Below, piece after piece: positions 42,611 through 55,309 of a stretch of DNA of 64,000 bases; within the stretch, counting starts at the first letter, position 1, and every line of letters starts with the position of its first letter. The stretch is from Zizania palustris (Eukaryota > Streptophyta > Magnoliopsida > Poales > Poaceae). The notes beneath the pieces are model-generated. The model worked only from the letters and a program-made list of their open reading frames with translations. It did not search any database and was not told the DNA's origin. Location of the stretch: contig JAAALK010000082.1 of assembly GCA_019279435.1 (NCBI GenBank), positions 16,769,116 to 16,833,115 on the forward strand, in the 5' to 3' direction. The position numbers and the translations under genes were made by a program.

Positions 42611-44413
42611 AATGGGAATGAGAATCATGCCACTTACAATAAGTCTGCTTCTTCAAGTCATTGGCAGTAGGGATGACGTGACCCTTCAGCAACCTGAAAA
42701 GTTTGTTCTTCAACAAAAAATAAAATATTTTATCACACTTGGTCACATCAAAATAATACTTCACCTCGTTGGGCCGACTCTTGGTAGGAGACGGTTGTAA
42801 CTCAGTGCAAGTGATGGGCTTGGCCTTACTAGACAAAGTCCACCCTGCAGTGTACATGTCGGCTGAGTCACCCTCACTCTTTGATGATTCCTCATTGGAG
42901 TGCTCCATGATGTGCACCTCGACCTTAGGCTTGTTGAATGTTTTAGTGAATTTTCTGCTTTTGGCTCGGCTTTCCATAACCAGAGCCTTTTACAATACCT
43001 GACTAACATCAAAGAAATCCTGGCCATCCAGTTTCTCCTTAAGTTCGGAGTGAAGAATATTAAAAGTTAGGTCGGCCAAGTCTCTATCAGAAATGTTCAA
43101 AGTAAAACATTGGTTTCTAGTGTCCCTAAAACGCTTAACATACTTAGAGACACTCTCGTTAGCCTTCGGTCTAACCGATGTCAAGTGTGAAAGTCTAAGA
43201 TCAGTCTCCCTAGTATAAAAATAGTCATGGAACTTCTGCTCCAACTGGGTCCAAGTCTGAATGGAGTTCGCCGGTAACGCCAAAAACAAGGTAAAAGCGG
43301 TGCCGGAAAGCGATATAGAGAACAATTTAAGCTTCAATGCATCCGACCCACTAGGTTCACCACACTGCGCTACGAAATGGCCGATGTGCTCTAGGGTGGT
43401 CTTACTACCTTCGCTATAAAATTTCGTAAACATAGGCACCCTAAAGACACGCGGTTATGGGATGGTGTCGAAGTGATCAAGGTATGGCTTGTGATAAACC
43501 ATAACCCGACCTCTAGGTGTCCAACCCACAAACTCTCTAAACAGTACACGAATCCGCTCATCAAAGTCATCTACGCCTCCTGCCCACGTGTGTCTCTCGT
43601 GTGGGGGCATGACACGTGGCGGTATATCATGGTGTCGGCCATGCAGCTCCTCCTCTCGTGGTGGCTCATGATACGGGACATAATCGGGCCTATGCGGGGG
43701 TGTGGGAGCATGAGGTGCGGGCAACATGGGATGAGGTAGTGTAGGTGCGGGCGGCGGCGCATAGTGTGTGATAGGGGCGGTCTGACCGGCTACGGGTCTG
43801 GTCTGACTGAGGGTGTGATAGCCGGTCTATCCGGCCTGATGGCTAGTCTGACCGACAAGGCCATATGTCATCTTGGCCATGGATGGTGTGGCCATAGATG
43901 CTATGGTCTTCCCAGTACTTCCGTCACTTCTATTGTGTATGTGGCAAATAGGGGGTACACTAGCTATCGAAGTTGGGGAATCGGCCTCGAAACTGCCGAG
44001 TCTCCTAAACATAGCCTCCATCTTAGAGTCGATCATGGCCTCTACACGGTTTGCAACTGTAGTGCTAAAGTCTTGGTCTACTGATGTGGCTATCTTTTGC
44101 TCGATGTCCTGAGAAGACAGTCGAGGAGACGATGGTGTTACCTTAGCCCTATAGAGATTGGGGATTTCATTGTTGCGCTTGACAAAGCCCCCGCGGGTCT
44201 TGGTGAAGCGGACAAGAAAAAGAGTGTGAAGATCCCTTGTCCTGGCCTCGAGCTATGCTCTATCCTCCTCGGAGTGGTCATCGAGGGTGGGGACGATGAT
44301 ATTGTTGTCGTTGATCTTTGAGCTACCCACCGGATTCAATGACATCAAGGGTCCCATTGATGTAGAGGAAGCAGGTGTACCCATCATCGATGTAGAAGTG
44401 CTTGGCATGACTC
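42611..44413 (-). pseudogene. gag of element E
   Basis: Minus-strand pieces in order: leader peptide region (44400-43830), a His/Pro-rich stretch (43727-43455), capsid domain 43439-42990 (FYSEGSKTTLEHIGHFVAQC ... YFYTRETDLRLSHLTSVRPK, the Retrotrans_gag type), and an acidic linker and Cys/His region (CKWHDSHSH, about 42640-42610). Frames change several times, so it is defective. It ends abruptly where F is inserted. Near 43770-43870 the sequence repeats words such as GGTCTGACCGGC. Confidence 0.8.
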
Positions 44414-44431
44414 TCCCCAGTGGAGTCGCCA
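44414..44431 (-). promoter_or_regulatory. Primer-binding site of element E
   Basis: Minus strand TGGCGACTCCACTGGGGA, seven bases inside the LTR end at 44439. A TGGCGACTCC.. PBS is common in grass gypsy elements; I did not identify the tRNA with certainty. Confidence 0.7.
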
Positions 44432-44438
44432 AAAAGTG

Positions 44439-47400
44439 TGTTAACACTAAAGTGCACCAAACACACGGATGTCGATCCGGCGATCCAACAGCGTATGGAT
44501 ACTTAGGAATAAACCACTAAGCGTAACACAATGCCGACGCCGTGTTCCAACAATCCTCAAACAGTGGTGAGGAAATAACGGAGTCACCAGGCAATCAAAT
44601 AATAGTAATCTAAAATTATTCAATTAACCGATGCGTGGAAAAAGTAAATAAAAATAATTAAACCGAATCGACTAGAATAGGGCCGGTTGGACCGAAACCT
44701 CATAAGCGGTCAGACCGGCCAAGGTAGTCCGGTTGGACCGAGGACACACGACCGATCTGACTGGTGGTGCGGGGTCTCACCGAAGGGTGGTCTTCGGCGC
44801 TCGGATGCAAAGGTGAGAAACCAAATTGAAATGTGCCTTGGTTTCAAGTTTGTGATGTGTGATTGAAAAATTCTCTTCTGTTCGAAGGGGTCCCTCTGAA
44901 GGGGTTCTGAGTTGTTTACCAAAGGGTTCGGTGGTTACTGGCTACAGCTGTGCATTGGAGTGTGTCTGTCGGAGGGGTCCGGTGGAACACGATGACATGT
45001 GTGTACCGAAGGGCTCGATATTTTGGGTGGCACACCAGAGTGTGTACCGGAGGCTGATTACCGAAGAGGTCTCCGAGGTACTGGAAACACTTGTCTGCTT
45101 GTCGGTGGTGTGCAAGTGACTTCGGAGGCGATGGACGGTTCACAGCAAGTAAACCTGGGTCAAGGGGGAGGCTTGATGCCAGGTGAGCGGGGAGCTTGGC
45201 CATGAAGGCTGCATGGGGTCGAGGTCGCTCCTCAGGTCAAGGTGTGCCAGGCGAAGGCAGAAAGTGCGGAGGGTGGCTCTGGCTAAAGGTACCCTGAGGC
45301 AAATTCCTCAGAGGCGAGGCACTTCGAAGGGTGCTCTAGAAGGAGTGACTTCAGAGTATGGTGGTCAAAGCCCTCAGCATTGAGGCAAGGTGTTCGAAAT
45401 GTGCTCCTGATGGAGGCACTCGAAGGGACACCTGATGAAGGTCTCGGAAGTCAAGGTGCATCGAAGGCATGGTACGGATAAGGGTCTTTGCAGAGTGTGC
45501 TCGGGGCTGAGACACTGCGAAGGGGTGCTTTTTGATATGCTTCATGCGGAGGCCTTGGATAGAGGGACTTCAGAAGATGGCGAAGGTACTCCTAAGGTGG
45601 GGCTTCGGAGTGTGGCTGACTTGAGGTATTTCATCCATGCATGGCTTCAGTACATGGACTGATGGAGTTCTAGTTAGGAGTAGCTATGAAGTCATGGTGG
45701 TCCACTCCGAAGGTGATGGTGCGAAGGCTCAAGAGCTTTGATGGCTTCGGCTCAAAACTATCATTGTATCAAAGACTGACTTCGGTGAAGCGAAGGCCTC
45801 TAGCTCAAAGCTTGTCACCGAAGCGTCTGCACACTTCGTGTGCGAAGGGGGCTTCAGAAGATTCCAACTATGCAAAGGCTGATCATGTCTGCTCTGCAAA
45901 AGCTGATGTTGTCTCCTCTACGAAGCTGACAAAAGAAGCCTCCAAATAAAGTAGACTACCATCTATACCCTTATGTCTGGCTGAGACAAAAATGTTGTAA
46001 ACCCTAGGGGCATTGTAGTCTATTTGCAAGTTAGAGTAGGTCTATAAAAGGAGAAGCAGGCTAGGGTCTAGGGAAACACTGTGTACTCCTGTAGAACCTT
46101 TTATTTTCCTATAGCTTTGCCTAGCAACCATGAAGGGTTCTCTGTACTTGTGAGTTTTGTGTTCCCTGTTCTTGAAATGAAATTTCCATTCAGTTTTTCT
46201 TCTATTGCATGAACTTGTATCTGCGTTTTTGCACTGCATGAGTTAAGTCCTCAGCTTTACATTTCATCCTGTGCCAACCAGAGTTGTTGTTCTGTTTTAA
46301 AGAAATGTGGTAGTTTTCTGGGTGTGTGTTCGCTTTATGTAATCTAAGGCTAGCCCTCACTGTTTACTAGCGAAGTACCCTTTGAAGGATTCACTGAGGC
46401 CAATTTTTCTTCCTCAGCCGAAGTCCTTATTACAGTCTGCTCTGTCTGCTGTCTGCCCTTAGAAATACGAAGCCTAGTACCAGTTGCTAGTGCGGAGTCT
46501 CTAGTTGAAGTCCTTAGTGGGAAACTCATTCCTGCGAAGGGTGAAGTGTAAAGCCTGCTCAAAGGCACCTTGTGTGCAGAACCTGCACTAACCTAGCAGA
46601 GGTGTTTTTTGGGTTTGTGGGTGAGAGCGAAGTCTTCTTAACTTCAAACTTTTACTCTTTGCGAAGCCTGGTCTCGGAGCTGTAAAATACCTCTGAACCA
46701 GACCTCCGAAGGGTGTGTTCGAAGCTTGTTCCACAGGAGACTGTTTTAAAACAGAAGGCTATCTTTAGCCTGAAATTTTAAAAGCTCACATTCACCCCCC
46801 TCTGGTCGCCCTTTTCAGTCCAAAAGAAGGGGTTCGAGGCTCGTTGCGAGGTGTTCTTCGGCACATGGGCTCCAGCGTGAAGTAGTCCTCTAGTGCGAAT
46901 GGGGCCCGGTTAGACCGATGAAGCCTCCGGTCAGACCGGGTGGGTGTGACAAACCCGAACGCGCTCCGGTGCTGATGCGAGGCACTCCCGAAGCTTCCTA
47001 CGAAGCTCGGTCAGACTGGCTTCGTACCGCCAGTTGAACCGCCATGTGCCGATGTGTCAGATGACAACACGACATGGGCCGATCAGACTGAGGGGGGACC
47101 TTCGGTCGGACTGACAACTCTTGGAAGATGGTCTCCGGGATTCCGGCGATCGTCTTCCTATGGATGAATGGAAACCAAACTTCTTGGAGAAAATGGTAGT
47201 GATAAAACACTGCAAAAAAACACCAAGAACCAGAGGTAATTCGTCTAGGAGACCGAATTACCAGTAAAAACTGATAAAACGATAGAAATCTGTTACGTGG
47301 ATGAAATGGATGATTCACGAGCAAACCGACAAGGACTTACCGTGATTACAACATGGCATACGGATGGTTTACAACGCAAACCAAGAAAGATGGACGTTAC

Positions 47401-47791
47401 TTGGCTAATCCTAGGGCAAGGCATATTAATTGAATATAAATGTGATTCAAGGTAGATAATAGATTGGATCTGTTAGGGTTTTGGGGGGTCTTCCTTGAAT
47501 CGGCCTTGCCACTATTTTATAGAGGTTGGTCATGAGTTCCTGGGGTCTAATCTAAGTTAGATATGGGTTCCAAGTCATTAAAATAAATTAAGGATAAAAT
47601 ACACACCAAAATCATCTAATGGACTTGGACTCTAGTTGGGCCGGTCTAACTAGACCCATATGGCCGGTCTGACCGAGCCTACATGGCTGGTTGGACCGGC
47701 CTTTGCCAGGTGTTGGCACATTTTTGGCCAAAATTACCAAAAGTGATATTTTGACAATTTTGACCATTAATGCCATTTTTTTCTATCAACA
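44439..47791 (-). repeat. 5' LTR of element E, interrupted by a solo LTR
   Basis: On the minus strand it starts TGTTGATAGAAAAAAATG (47791) and ends at 44439 next to the PBS. Minus the inserted 44814-46822 it is about 1.34 kb, like F's LTR (1350). The two ends align with F's LTR ends. It contains several CGGTC(A/T)GACCGG-like palindromes (44690-44760, 46910-47120, 47640-47700). Confidence 0.85.
44814..46822 (+). repeat. Solo LTR, Sirevirus-like (related to element C)
   Basis: Starts TGAGAAACCAAATTGAA and ends CCCTCTGGTCGCCCTTTTCAGTCCA, the latter being the C LTR end with changes (length here 2009 bp). Flanked by AAAGG (44809-44813) and AAAGA (46823-46827), a near-perfect 5-bp TSD. No internal region, PBS or second LTR adjoins, so it is a solo LTR from recombination. 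TATA-like GGTCTATAAAAGG at about 46040. Confidence 0.85.
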
Positions 47792-49699
47792 GATCTAAAT
47801 AAAGCAACTCCTAAAGATGAATACCCAATGTTGATCATGGATTTGCTGGTGGATGCCACATCAGGTCACAAGATTATCATCTTCATGGACAGGAATGCAA
47901 GTTATAATCATATTTTTCATGGATGACGAAGACATCCACAAGATGGCCTTCTGGTGTCTAGGTGCTATCAAACTTTATAAGTGGGTGATGATGACCTTCA
48001 GGTTGAAAAATTATAAAGCAACTTACTAGAGGGCCATGAACTATATTTTTCATGACCTGATCGGCCTATTGGTGGAGATATATATAGATGACATCGTGGT
48101 AAAATCAAGCAACACTCAAGACCATGTGGTCGATCTACGTCAAGTCTTGGAGAAAGCCAGGAAATATGGATTAAAAATGAATCCCGAGAAGTGTGCCTTT
48201 GGAGTATCAACGGGGAAGGTTCTGGGCTTTATTGTGCATGAAAGAGGGATTGAGATAAGCCAATACAGTATTGAAGCAATTAAGAACACCCAACCCCCTA
48301 CCGATAAAACTAAGTTGCAGTCACTGGTCGGAAAGATAAACTTTATCAGAAGATTCATAGCTGATCTCTCAAGAAAAATAGAGTCATTCACTCCACTATT
48401 GAAGCTAAAGCCTAACCAGGAATTCATATGGGGAAAAATGTAGCAAAAGGCATTTGACGAGATTAAAGAATACCTAGCCTTGCCTCTAGTGCAAATGCCA
48501 CCCTAGAAAGGGATTCCATTTAGGTTATATTTGTCAACTGATGATCAAGCCATCAGATCAATCCTGGTGCAGGAGATTGATAATAAAGAAAGGGTGATTT
48601 TCAACCTTAGTAGAAGATTCCTGGACGTCGAGTCCCAATACCCTGCAGTGGAGAAGCTCTGTTTATGCCTATACTTTTCGTGCACCAAACTGAGACACTA
48701 CCTGCTATCATCAAAGTGCATAGTGATATGTAAGGCTGATGTCATTAAGTATATGCCATCGGCCATATGTTGAAAGGGTGTATCAACAAGTGGGTCCTCG
48801 CTCTCACCTAATTTGATCTCAGGTATGAATCGGGTAAGGTAGTAAAGGGACGAGCAATAGCCGATTTCTTAGTCAACCACAGAGATGAGGCAGTGACTCA
48901 TGTTGAGCCGACACTACGGATCTTATTCTTTGACGAATCGGTGTGTCGGCATGGATGTGGTATAGGCCTAGTAATTGTATCCCCTCGGGGGCATCATTCG
49001 AATTTGCATATACCATCAAACCTTTCTCCACCAATAACCAGCCCGAATACGAAGCAGTATTGAAAGGGTTACAACTATTGGAAGAAGTGGGTGCCGATAC
49101 AATAGAAATCATGGGAGACTCTCTACTAGTAATGAGGTAGTTGTTAGACGAGTACGAGTGCAAGGACGGTATGCTAAAAGAATATCATGATCGATGTCAT
49201 GTCATAATGTCAAGCTTACAAAGTGTAACTCTTATTCATATCTCGAGGGAGCAGAACTTAGAAGCAAACGATTTGGCCTAGACGGCGTCAGGATATAAGT
49301 CGATGGCCAGGTCGATCGAGGTGGAGATCACAAAGGTAGAGGCCGATGATTGGAGGTACAATATCATTCATTACTTGAAAAATCCTTCGACATCGGCACC
49401 AAGAAAACTCAGATATCAAGAAACAAGATATGTTCTGCTCGGAGAAGACTTGTACCATCCGACTAATGATGGAGTACTCCTCAAATGCATAAGCATCGAA
49501 GAAGCCAAGGTGGTGATGTGTGACGTGCACTATAGCATATGTGCGACACACCAGCCGGCCCAGAAAATGAAATGGCTGATGCGGAAGGCATGTTACTTTT
49601 GGCCAACTATGGTAGAGGATTGCATAAAATATTATAAAGGGTGCCAAGACTGTTAGAGGTTTGGAGCTATTCAGAGGGCACCCGCATCGGCAATGAACG
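47792..49699 (+). pseudogene. Element G: pol fragment (RT, RNase H, integrase zinc region)
   Basis: Left end cut by E, right end at the gap. RT starts DLNKATPKDEYPM, and its catalytic box is YIDD (EIYIDDIVVKSS, about 48070). The thumb is EKCAFGVSTGKVLGF; RNase H spans about 48500-48770 (ILVQEIDNKERVIF). A second RNase H is recognisable but broken (about 48920-49290), and the integrase zinc region is VHYSICATHQPAQK...CQDC (49530-49660). Many stops and frameshifts. The two RNase H domains and the motif choice put it near F in the Tat lineage. Confidence 0.85.
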
Positions 49700-49799
49700 N
49701 NNNNNNNNNNNNNNNNNNNNNNNNNNNNNNNNNNNNNNNNNNNNNNNNNNNNNNNNNNNNNNNNNNNNNNNNNNNNNNNNNNNNNNNNNNNNNNNNNNN
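49700..49799. other. Assembly gap (100 N)
   Basis: Exactly 100 N, the usual placeholder for a gap of unknown size. The left flank is a gypsy integrase, the right flank the inside of a CACTA transposase, so the 5' end of K is missing. Confidence 0.95.
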
Positions 49800-52700
49800 A
49801 GGTGTTGCAACATCGCATGGACGATGATGAGGGAGGGGTTGGATTTATGCTAGATGACTTTGAAGATGCGCATTTTGACGAAGCACGTGAAGAGGAAGTG
49901 TCGGAGCCAACGGCAAAAGCGTTTTATGACATGTTGTCCACGTCAAAGCAACCTCTTCACGGTGACACTAAGGTTTCTCAACTGGATGCCATCGCACGGC
50001 TAATGGCCATCAAGTCGTAGTTTAGCTTGAGTCGAGAATGCTTCGATGTTATGCTGACGGTTGTCGGTAGCCTTCTTCCAGAAGGTCACAATCTTCCGAA
50101 GAGCATGTATGAGTCTAAGAAAGTCCTCCGTGCACTTAAGATGCCTTATGAGCAAATACATGCTTGTCCCAATGGATGCATTTTATTCGGGAAACAATAC
50201 GCAGACGCAACCTGCTGCGTGAAATGCAAATCATCTAGGTATCTTGAGGTAGACTCCGACGATGGTGCGAAGAAGAAACAACTCTCAATTCCTGTGAAGA
50301 TCCTTCGGTACCTTCCCTTTGTACCGAGGATCCAACGGTTGTACATGACTGAGGAATCTGCTAAACAGATGACATGGCATAAAAATGGGATTCGTTACAA
50401 CCCAGACAAGCTAGGTCATCCATCAGATGGAGAAGCGTGGAAAACATTTGATCATCTCCATCCCGAGAAAGCTTTAGAGCCACGTAATGTACGAATTGCT
50501 ATAGCAACAGATGGGTTCAATCCATATGGTATGACGGTTGCCGCATACAGTTGTTGGCCAATGTTTGTTATTCCCCTCAACCTTCCTCCTGGCGTCATCT
50601 TTCAACGACAGAATATTTTCTTGTCCTTGATAATTCCAGGGCCTGAATACCCAGGGAAAAATATGAGTGTGTATATGGAGCCTTTGATGGATGATTTGGT
50701 CCATGCATGGGAAGACGGTGTGTTGACATATGACCGATGTACAAAGACAAACTTCAGAATGCATGTCTGGTATATGTACTCTCTACATGACCTACCAGCA
50801 TATTCGATATTTTGTGGCTGGTGCGTGCATGGGAAGTTCGCATGCCCGATTTGTCGGTCGACTCTGAAGTTCATTTGGCTGGCTAAGGGTGGAAAATATT
50901 CCTCATTTGACAAGCACCGACAATTCCTTCCTCGAAACCATCCATTTAGGAAGGATAAGAAGAATTTTACCAAAGATGTGTCTGTTAAAGGCTCAGCACC
51001 AATTAAAATGACCGGAGCCGATGTTCGTGCTCAATTAGAGTCTTTGCAAATTAATACACAAGGAGGTGGTTTTATCAGATATGGTGAGCATCATGCATGG
51101 ACTCACAAGCCATGTTTATGGAATCTTCCTTATTTCGATGATCTTCTCCTTCTGCACAACATTGATGTGTTGCACACTGAGAAAAATGTTGTCGAGGCCA
51201 TTTTCGGCACAATCATGGATATTCCTGAGAAGACGAAAGACAATGTCAAGGCCCGACTGGATCAAGCGGCTATATGCAACAGACCTAAGCTCGACATGAT
51301 ACCTCCTAGAAGCGGGAAATCCTAGACGAATCCAAAGTCTGATTTTGTTCTAACAAGGGGACAAAGGAGGGAAGTACTTGAGTGGTTTCAAACATTGATG
51401 TTTCCTGATGGCTATGCAGCTAATCTGAAGACGGTAGTTAATCTAGCTACTCTGCGAATAAACGGACTCAAAAGTCATGACTATCACATATGGATTGAGC
51501 GGTTGCTCCCGGTCATGATTTGTGGCTATGTCCCCGAGGATGTTTGGCGAGTTCTAGCTGAATTGAGCAATTTTTTCCGACAACTTTGTGCTAAACAGTT
51601 GTCTCACACCGTGGTAGCAGACATGGAGACACTAGCGCCCGTGTTATTATGCAAACTAGAAAAGATCTTTCCGACCGGTTTTTTCAATCCGATGCAACAT
51701 ATGATCTTGCACCTTCTGTATGAGGCCCGGATGGGAGGTCCGGTTCAGAGCCGTTGGTGCTATTCAATTGAGAGATTCCAAAAGATTCTTCGGAATAAAT
51801 GTAAGAACAAATGCAAAATTGAAGCATCCATAGCTGAGGCATATGTTTTGGAGGAGGTGTCAAACTTCACAACTAGATATTATGCGGACAATCTTCCTAG
51901 CGTGCATAATCCACCTTCCCGTTACAATCTTCCAGAAGAAGAATCAAATCTCAGGATCTTCAGGGGCCAACTAGGAAGTGCAAGTGGTGCTGCTAACAAG
52001 ACCTTGCAGCATGAAGAGTGGCGTTTGATTATGTTGTATGTCCTGACAAACCTTTCTGAAGTGGAACCGTACATTGAGGAATTTCATCGACGATTTTGGC
52101 ATGGTTCGAGGGAGGCTAACATTGAGGAATCCACTGCCCTTCTTAAGTATGGTGTGGGAAATGGCAATCCCTATTTTATTTCTTGGTTCAAAACTAAGGT
52201 ATTTCTCAAATTAACTTTTAGTTAGTTCTACCTTTCAATTATATCTTATATGCGATTAATATACATGTTCATCGCGTTTAAACCTATAGGGAAGAACCGA
52301 CACGACAATGAGTTCTGAGTTGAGGCAAGTTGCGAATGGTTGTGCCTACAAGGTCAAGACATTCAAAGCTTACGACGTAAACGGCTATCGTTTCCACACA
52401 ACAAGCCATGAACAGAGCCGACCTAACCGAAGAACCACAAATTCCGGAGTTTTTACTCTGGGCACAGATGGGGTTGATTACTATGGACGACTCGAAGAAA
52501 TATACGAATTGAGTTTCGATGGGAGAAAACCTCTTAATCCTGTTATATTTAAATGCCACTGGTTCAATCCCAAAGTAGTGAGGCAGACTCCCGAACTTGG
52601 CTTAATAGAAATTCATCACGATACCACCTTGCCGAGTGAAGATGTTTATATCGTGGCTCAACAGGCAACACAAGTTTACTATCTCTCTTACCCGTGCAAA

Positions 52701-53081
52701 ACCGTCGCATGTATTAAAGGTTGGGATGTTGTGTATAAGGTGTCGCAACACGGTAAACTGTCTATTCCCAACAACGAAGACTATAACATAGACCCGAACA
52801 CATACGACGGAGAGTTCTTTCAAGAAGATGGGCTACCAGGTATGTTTGTTATTGACTTGATGGAGACGATGGAAGTAGATAACGAAAGTGGTGACGATGC
52901 CGACGAAGGAGACGAGATTCATAATGGAAGAGACTTAGAACTGCTAGAGAGATTGCACTCAAGCACTCAAAATGATGACAACATTCCACCTCCTGAACAG
53001 CTGGACGATTACATCATATCACGTGATACTGATGACGATACATATGATCCAGCAAATCCGGACGGCGATGACTATTTCTAG
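49800..53081 (+). pseudogene. TNP2-type transposase of element K, 5' end missing
   Basis: The catalytic transposase of CACTA elements, cutting at the terminal repeats. The transposase_21 region is about 50027-51200 (IATDGFNPYGMTVAAYSCWP, LSLIIPGPEYPGKNMSVYME, CPICRSTLKFIW). Then the DUF4218-type block (HMILHLLYEARMGGPVQSRW, 51690-51880) and, after a GT-AG intron at 52199-52289, the DUF4216-type block (VDYYGRLEEIYELSFDG, QQATQVYYLSYPCK) and an acidic end. In-frame stops: TAG 50018 (after MAIKS) and TAG 51323 (before TNPKSDF). Otherwise the 3.2 kb read through in one frame. Confidence 0.9.
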
Positions 53082-53184
53082 CAGCTGTATGAGAATTATG
53101 TTTAATTTTAGAATAAATGTGTTTATAACACATTTCATGGTTTATCTAAAGTGATTTACTCTTTTCGTAGCAGGTGATTGAAAT

Positions 53185-55309
53185 ATGGTGGGGGGTTTAA
53201 AGAAATTAATAAGTGCAGTAGTAGGAAAAGGCGGTAAATCCACTCCCTCTCAAGATGAGGTCGGGTCCTCATCTAGACCTCGAGGTAGGAGAACAAAGAA
53301 GTCAGCAGTGAGAGGAAAGGCACCCGCGCCCTCGAGTGAAACTACCAGCCATATACCGGCATCCCGTCATGACGATGATTACGTGCTGGATGAGGAGGAG
53401 GAGGAGCAGGCTAGGGTGGAGGAGGAGGAGGGTGGCACAGAGGGTGGGGAGGAGGTTGGGGCAGAGGGAGAGGAGCAGGCTACAGAAGCGGCTGCAGTGT
53501 GGTTGCGTGGTCCTTCGTCACTCCCGAGGCGACCAGTGGCAGTAGCTGATCGTGCGCTCATTCGACCCGATGGAAACAGGTAAGTTGCTGTAGAAAGTCT
53601 ATAATGTATTCCTTTCATTACTTTAATTTTTAATATATACTAATACTCTTTAATGATATTGGGGTAGGAACTGGATTATGGTTGAACGAGCAGGTCGTGA
53701 GTGCTCACGCCACGTAAACGGCATCCTCGGGCTTCTTATCAAGGAAAAGTTCCCTGGTTTGGTATCTTTTGATGGGAGGATGGAGCCGGCGTACTCATGG
53801 AGGCACTATGAAAGTGCGCCGGATGCCCCTGACCGAGAAGGGAGACAATTTGCCCACCTAGCCGATCGAGTCAGGGCTGAGCTCTGGGTAAGTTTATTTT
53901 CTTAATATATGTGTCAATACTATTGACATGTGGATTACATAATATTCTCTTTACATTTATATGCAGGATTTTTATAGATGTGATGAGGGGTATGCGGATC
54001 AGGCTGCCGCTGTTATTAATAGAGCCGCCAAGAAGCTTGTCACCGACATGCATTATGAGGCGCGCATTCAAGCTGTTATTGACTTCTACGCTCAGCACTG
54101 CCGAGAGAGGAAGAACAAAAAGGATGCCCGGACCACCTTTCTGACACGAGAGGAATACATGATGGTAAGTGTATTCTCGTGTATCTTCTAATACTTAATA
54201 TTATGTCATTAACAACTTCACTTGCATCAAATAGGTCCCTCCACAGTGGTGTGCCGCTCATCTTGAGTGTTGGGGCCAAATTGTTGATAGGTGGTGTTCT
54301 GCCGAGTGGCAGAGCAGTCAAGATGCATGCCGCCAGAGACGCCTACTCATGCCGGGGGCAGCACACCATCAAGGCTCGCTGAACCTCGACCAGTTCAGGG
54401 CGAGATGGGTATGTAGTTACATTTTCTTTTTTCGCTTAATTGCACAATATAACTCTAACTATCTTCTTGTTTCAGTCAACAGCCAATGCGGGTCAGGAAT
54501 GCTCCCAAGTCATGGCATATGCTTTGGCTCACAAAGGGAGGGTGGTTGAAGGCAATACTTACAATCCAAATGACCTCGCTGAGTCGTACACTAATCGGAA
54601 CGCATATCAACGCCTCCAAGACTATTCAGAGATGGCAAGGGAAGTGCATGGCGCCGATTATGACCCAATCGCATATGACATTGATGGCGAGGTGGTCATG
54701 AGGGCTGGAGGAGGCAAGAGACATGGGCGATATTTGATGGGCGACGACGCCATTGATACCCGTAGTACCCCCTCTCTATCTGAGGTGAGAGCTCGGAGCT
54801 CGACCTCCGGTCCGGGTATACACCCTCGCCGAGACACATCTATGGGTCTAATTGCTGATCTACAGGTTAGTTCATTTTCATCAATCATCGAACACTTCAA
54901 TTTGTTTGTTTTGGAATGTTAATAACTGTGAATTAATATTTTGTAGGCCCAACTAAATGAAGAAAGATCACAAAGGACCTAGTGGCAGGCCCAGATGGAG
55001 GCTCGGCTGCAGGCTCAGATGCAAGCTCAGATGCAAGCCGAGCTGCAGACCCAGATGCAGCAGTGGTTTGTGCATATGGGTGGATCTTTCTCAGGTCATA
55101 TGGGCCTGCCTGGACTTCCTCCTCAACCTCAACAATCTCCACGGACTCCATAGAGTGGCAATGTGAGTTTCTAATATTGTTTTTGTCGTTTTTGTTATAT
55201 ACAATTGTTCTAACTATTTTTCTTTTTTTTTCAGTTTCATTCATCGCAAGCAGGATCAAACACGCAGCCATCTCCACACACTGGGCATAGCGGTAATGCT
55301 CACTTGTGA
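53185..55309 (+). pseudogene. Second CACTA gene of element K (Transposase_24/TnpA-like), seven exons
   Basis: Probable binding protein for the subterminal repeats. Exons: 53185-53579, 53668-53887, 53967-54164, 54235-54408, 54476-54865, 54947-55162, 55235-55309, all borders GT-AG and phases consistent. The N-terminus is basic then acidic (poly-Glu, DEEEEEQARVEEEE). The conserved region is exons 2-4 (NWIMVERAGRECSRHVN, FYRCDEGYADQ, REEYMMVPPQW). Then an AYALAHKGRVVEGNTYNPND region, GGGKRHGRYLMGDDAID, and a Gln/Ala/Met coiled-coil-like segment (MEARLQAQMQAQMQAELQ). Two stops, both in exon 6 (RT*WQAQ and TP*SGN). A 5' UTR intron may end at CGTAGCAG (about 53173). Confidence 0.82.

Larger units (their letters stand above)
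42611..47791 (-). mobile_element. Element E: Ty3/gypsy retrotransposon (same family as F), interrupted by F
   Basis: Minus-strand element: 5' LTR 44439-47791 (with a solo LTR inside), PBS 44414-44431, gag 44413-42611. Its remaining parts should lie left of the window, beyond F's 5' LTR. E in turn cut the RT of element G: the sequence right of 47791 starts in the middle of an RT (DLNKATPKDEYPM). LTR, PBS and gag all resemble F, so two related copies are nested. Confidence 0.85.

Noticed and set aside
44859..45662. Short ORFs inside the solo LTR and the E LTR
   Set aside because: Located in LTR sequence and without conserved frame in the other two copies.
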